Below are positions 62,487-64,000 of a stretch of 64,000 bases of DNA, piece by piece. Within the stretch, counting starts at the first letter, position 1. Every line of letters starts with the position of its first letter. Both the position numbers and the translations under genes were made by a program. This DNA comes from Halorhabdus utahensis DSM 12940 (GTDB lineage Archaea > Halobacteriota > Halobacteria > Halobacteriales > Haloarculaceae). The stretch covers positions 1,302,001 through 1,366,000 of the forward strand of contig NC_013158.1 in the NCBI RefSeq assembly GCF_000023945.1, read 5' to 3'. Under the pieces are notes generated by a model, which had not been told where the DNA came from, searched no databases, and was given only the letters and a program-made list of their open reading frames with translations.

Positions 62487-62795
62487 TCAACTCGGCGTCG
62501 CCGACCGTTTGGCGGTCGTATACAGAACAGGTCCGGCCAGCAACAGCACTAGCCCGAAGAACTTGTACTGCATGACCGACCCGAGGAGACTGCCATCGCC
62601 GGGCTGGAGGGCACTCCCTGGCGTCATCACCAGAATGAGGCCGAAGCCGATTATCTGCGAGGCGAGCGCCTTCCGTGATCGCAATGCGAGCGCAGCAAGG
62701 ATCGACAGACCCAGTAACAGCAACAGGACGTCCCCCACGTTGTAATTGAGGAGGACGCTGTCGACGAGTTGCAACGGCACCAGTGTCCCGGTCAT
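62487..62795 (-). CDS. Small membrane protein of unknown function
   Basis: 102 residues starting MTGTLVPLQLVDSVLLNYNV, with three to four hydrophobic spans and a positively charged C terminus (TTAKRSATPS). No motif recognised. It shares strand with the two small genes further right. The longer frame upstream has Arg-rich content and is not used. Confidence 0.65.
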   Translation of the reverse strand: MTGTLVPLQLVDSVLLNYNVGDVLLLLLGLSILAALALRSRKALASQIIGFGLILVMTPGSALQPGDGSLLGSVMQYKFFGLVLLLAGPVLYTTAKRSATPS

Positions 62796-62897
62796 TGCCA
62801 GATACTCGCCCCGACGCGGGCTTGAACGTTCCGCTACCATTCGTATTGGCCGCCACCGCGCGGCACCGCAGGTCATGCTTCGACCGCGTCGGTCCTT

Positions 62898-63086
62898 CTA
62901 TATCCCCGTCATGTCAAGCGGGCGGACCCAGCCGTACCACAGAACGAACATCGTCGCGAGGTAGCCGCCACCCCAGACGAGCATCCCGAGCCGGTCGTAG
63001 CCCGCACTGGCGAGGGCGTGATCCGCCAGCCCGAAGCCGATGACGCCGCCGACCAGAATCGCCATGAACGTGAGTCTCCGGTCCAT
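62898..63086 (-). CDS. Small two-span membrane protein
   Basis: 62 residues starting MDRRLTFMAILVGGVIGFGL. Two hydrophobic spans with a short loop (ALASAGYDRLGM) and end RPLDMTGI. No function recognised. It probably belongs to a group of small haloarchaeal membrane proteins. It lies 102 bases from the membrane gene at 62795. Confidence 0.6.
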   Translation of the reverse strand: MDRRLTFMAILVGGVIGFGLADHALASAGYDRLGMLVWGGGYLATMFVLWYGWVRPLDMTGI

Positions 63087-63148
63087 TCAATTACCCCATC
63101 CTTGGGTCGCCAGTGTCCTGAACCTCACGATTCCGGTACCCCAGTCGC

Positions 63149-63466
63149 CTACCAATCCTTGCAGGCTGCACAGACGAGGTCACCGTCCTGGTACCACCGG
63201 CGGTCGATACTCGCGCCACAGGCGTCACACTCGGCCCCGGCAGGTGCGAACTCGGAGGTCGTCGTCGCCGGCTCGACGGCCTCCTCGGACGCTTCGTCGG
63301 CGCGTTGAGTCTGGGTCGCCGCCTCGTCGTCGGCGGATTCGGACTCGGTCGCCGTCTCGGCGGGAAGCTCGGACCCACTCGCCGCCTCGTCGTCGGCGGA
63401 TTCGGTCGCGGTCGCCGACTCCCCCTCGTCGCCCAGAAATTCGTTTAGGGAGGCATCGTCGCCCAT
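63149..63466 (-). CDS. Zinc-ribbon protein with acidic low-complexity N terminus
   Basis: 105 residues. Residues 1-70 are Glu/Ala/Thr/Ser-rich with repeats of ESADDEAA. The last 30 form a zinc ribbon: ECDACGASIDRRWYQDGDLV then CAACKDW (CxxC ... CxxC). The ribbon probably binds protein or nucleic acid. The whole resembles haloarchaeal proteins of unknown function with a C-terminal ribbon. Confidence 0.75.
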   Translation of the reverse strand: MGDDASLNEFLGDEGESATATESADDEAASGSELPAETATESESADDEAATQTQRADEASEEAVEPATTTSEFAPAGAECDACGASIDRRWYQDGDLVCAACKDW

Positions 63467-63590
63467 ACCGAAGCGAGTTCGCCGACGCTCTTAGCCCTGA
63501 CGCCGCACGGGCCCTTCGCCGCCCCGCGGGGAGCCCCCGATAGATCGCCGCCGTCCAAGCACCCAAGTACCGGGCGTGTGAACTGCCACC

Positions 63591-63794
63591 ATGATCGTCC
63601 TGTCACTCGTCTCGTTTCTGAACCGACTCGTCGGCAGTATCGGTGAGATGCCGTTTCGATTCGCCGACGTCGTGACGCACGACCCGATCAGCGCCGTGCT
63701 GGTCGGGATGGGCGCGCTGGTGATCGGGCTGACCGTCGGGGCCAGTGCGTATCTGACCCTCGGCGCAGTTGTCGATCTCGTCTCACCGGCGTAG
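63591..63794 (+). CDS. Small haloarchaeal membrane protein
   Basis: 67 residues starting MIVLSLVSFLNRLVGSIGEM. An amphipathic N terminus, then a hydrophobic span (PISAVLVGMGALVIGLTVGA) and a short tail. No functional motif. Same strand as nadK but 1.15 kb away. It is convergent with the LLM gene. Confidence 0.65.
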   Translation: MIVLSLVSFLNRLVGSIGEMPFRFADVVTHDPISAVLVGMGALVIGLTVGASAYLTLGAVVDLVSPA

Positions 63795-63831
63795 CGCCGA
63801 AAAACGACGACAGCGGTACTTTTTCTGGCAG

Positions 63832-64000
63832 TTACGTCGCCGTCGCATCTTCGAGCGCCTCGGCCGCGAGCTCGATCGCCGTCTCCAGATCGGGGCCGAG
63901 CGGCGACGCGGCGACGAAGCTGTCGACATGGTTCATCGCCTCCTCGATCCGATCGGCGACTGTCGCTTTCGTCCCGGCGATCGCGAAGGCGTCGATCATC
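63832..64000 (-). CDS. F420-dependent LLM-class enzyme, C-terminal end only
   Basis: Partial: only the last 55 codons are present, reading IDAFAIAGTKATVADRIEEA then VDSFVAASPLGPDLETAIEL. The pattern AIAGT...V-S--GPD--- is the C terminus of methylene-H4MPT reductase-like, F420-dependent luciferase-like monooxygenase-family (LLM) proteins. Full function cannot be judged. Confidence 0.6.
   Translation of the reverse strand, partial: MIDAFAIAGTKATVADRIEEAMNHVDSFVAASPLGPDLETAIELAAEALEDATAT

Overview
The window is GC-rich archaeal DNA with very acidic proteins, leaderless-looking starts, Bat-type and TrmB regulators, prefoldin, FtsY and ribosomal protein LX. This points to a haloarchaeon. The dense set of sugar-active genes (two tandem GH94 phosphorylases, a GH3 beta-glucosidase, a secreted clan GH-A hydrolase, a KDPG aldolase) is reminiscent of Halorhabdus; the genus is an inference. 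No rRNA, CRISPR array or complete insertion sequence was seen. There are two tRNA genes, Gly(CCC) and Thr(GGT).

Layout. 0-2.3 kb: end of a translation/SRP operon (LX-pfdA-ftsY), then KDPG aldolase. 2.3-9.4 kb: an AbiE-type toxin-antitoxin pair, aldo/keto reductase, methyltransferase, SRPBCC protein, Bat-type regulator, VapBC and an inositol-monophosphatase-family enzyme. 9.4-17.5 kb: ABC-2 exporter, secreted glycoside hydrolase with a PGF-CTERM-like anchor, Bat-type regulator, MFS transporter and TrmB regulator. 17.5-25.4 kb: a HisG-like paralog beside serA, Ste24-like protease, J-domain protein, tRNA-Gly, nadE, and tRNA-Thr followed by a striking palindromic repeat array made from its own 3' end. 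25.4-30.9 kb: two amt-glnK-lrp modules in tandem plus a third P-II gene. 30.9-43 kb: hemB, tandem GH94 genes, an AT-rich island with a Tat-exported Thr-repeat protein and a PH-like membrane protein, a GH94 3' remnant, a second VapBC and a GH3 enzyme. 43-51.4 kb: proBA and proC around a small membrane gene, a TetR regulator divergent from an ABC exporter with a palindromic operator between, and a 380-bp highly structured intergenic element. 51.4-56 kb: a HerA-like ATPase and a small AT-rich locus encoding two paralogous Tat-exported proteins with a conserved body and a variable Cys-rich tail, plus an associated membrane/Cys protein. 56-64 kb: UspA, a nucleoside-catabolic cluster (XapX, cytidine deaminase, uridine phosphorylase, phosphohexomutase-family enzyme, divergent deoC), a KaiC/RadA-like ATPase, NAD kinase, small membrane proteins and the end of an F420-dependent LLM enzyme.

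How the genes may work together. The GH94, GH3 and secreted GH genes suggest uptake and phosphorolysis or hydrolysis of beta-glucans. The duplicated ammonium modules would tie uptake to P-II and Lrp control. The nucleoside cluster can take deoxycytidine to glyceraldehyde-3-phosphate plus acetaldehyde if the mutase acts on pentoses. The best candidate for a poorly described system is the Cys-rich exported pair at 53.3-55.9 kb, which looks like a halocin-type (secreted peptide) locus. The most unusual non-coding signals are the tRNA-Thr palindromic array (24.24-24.65 kb) and the inverted-repeat element at 49.37-49.76 kb.
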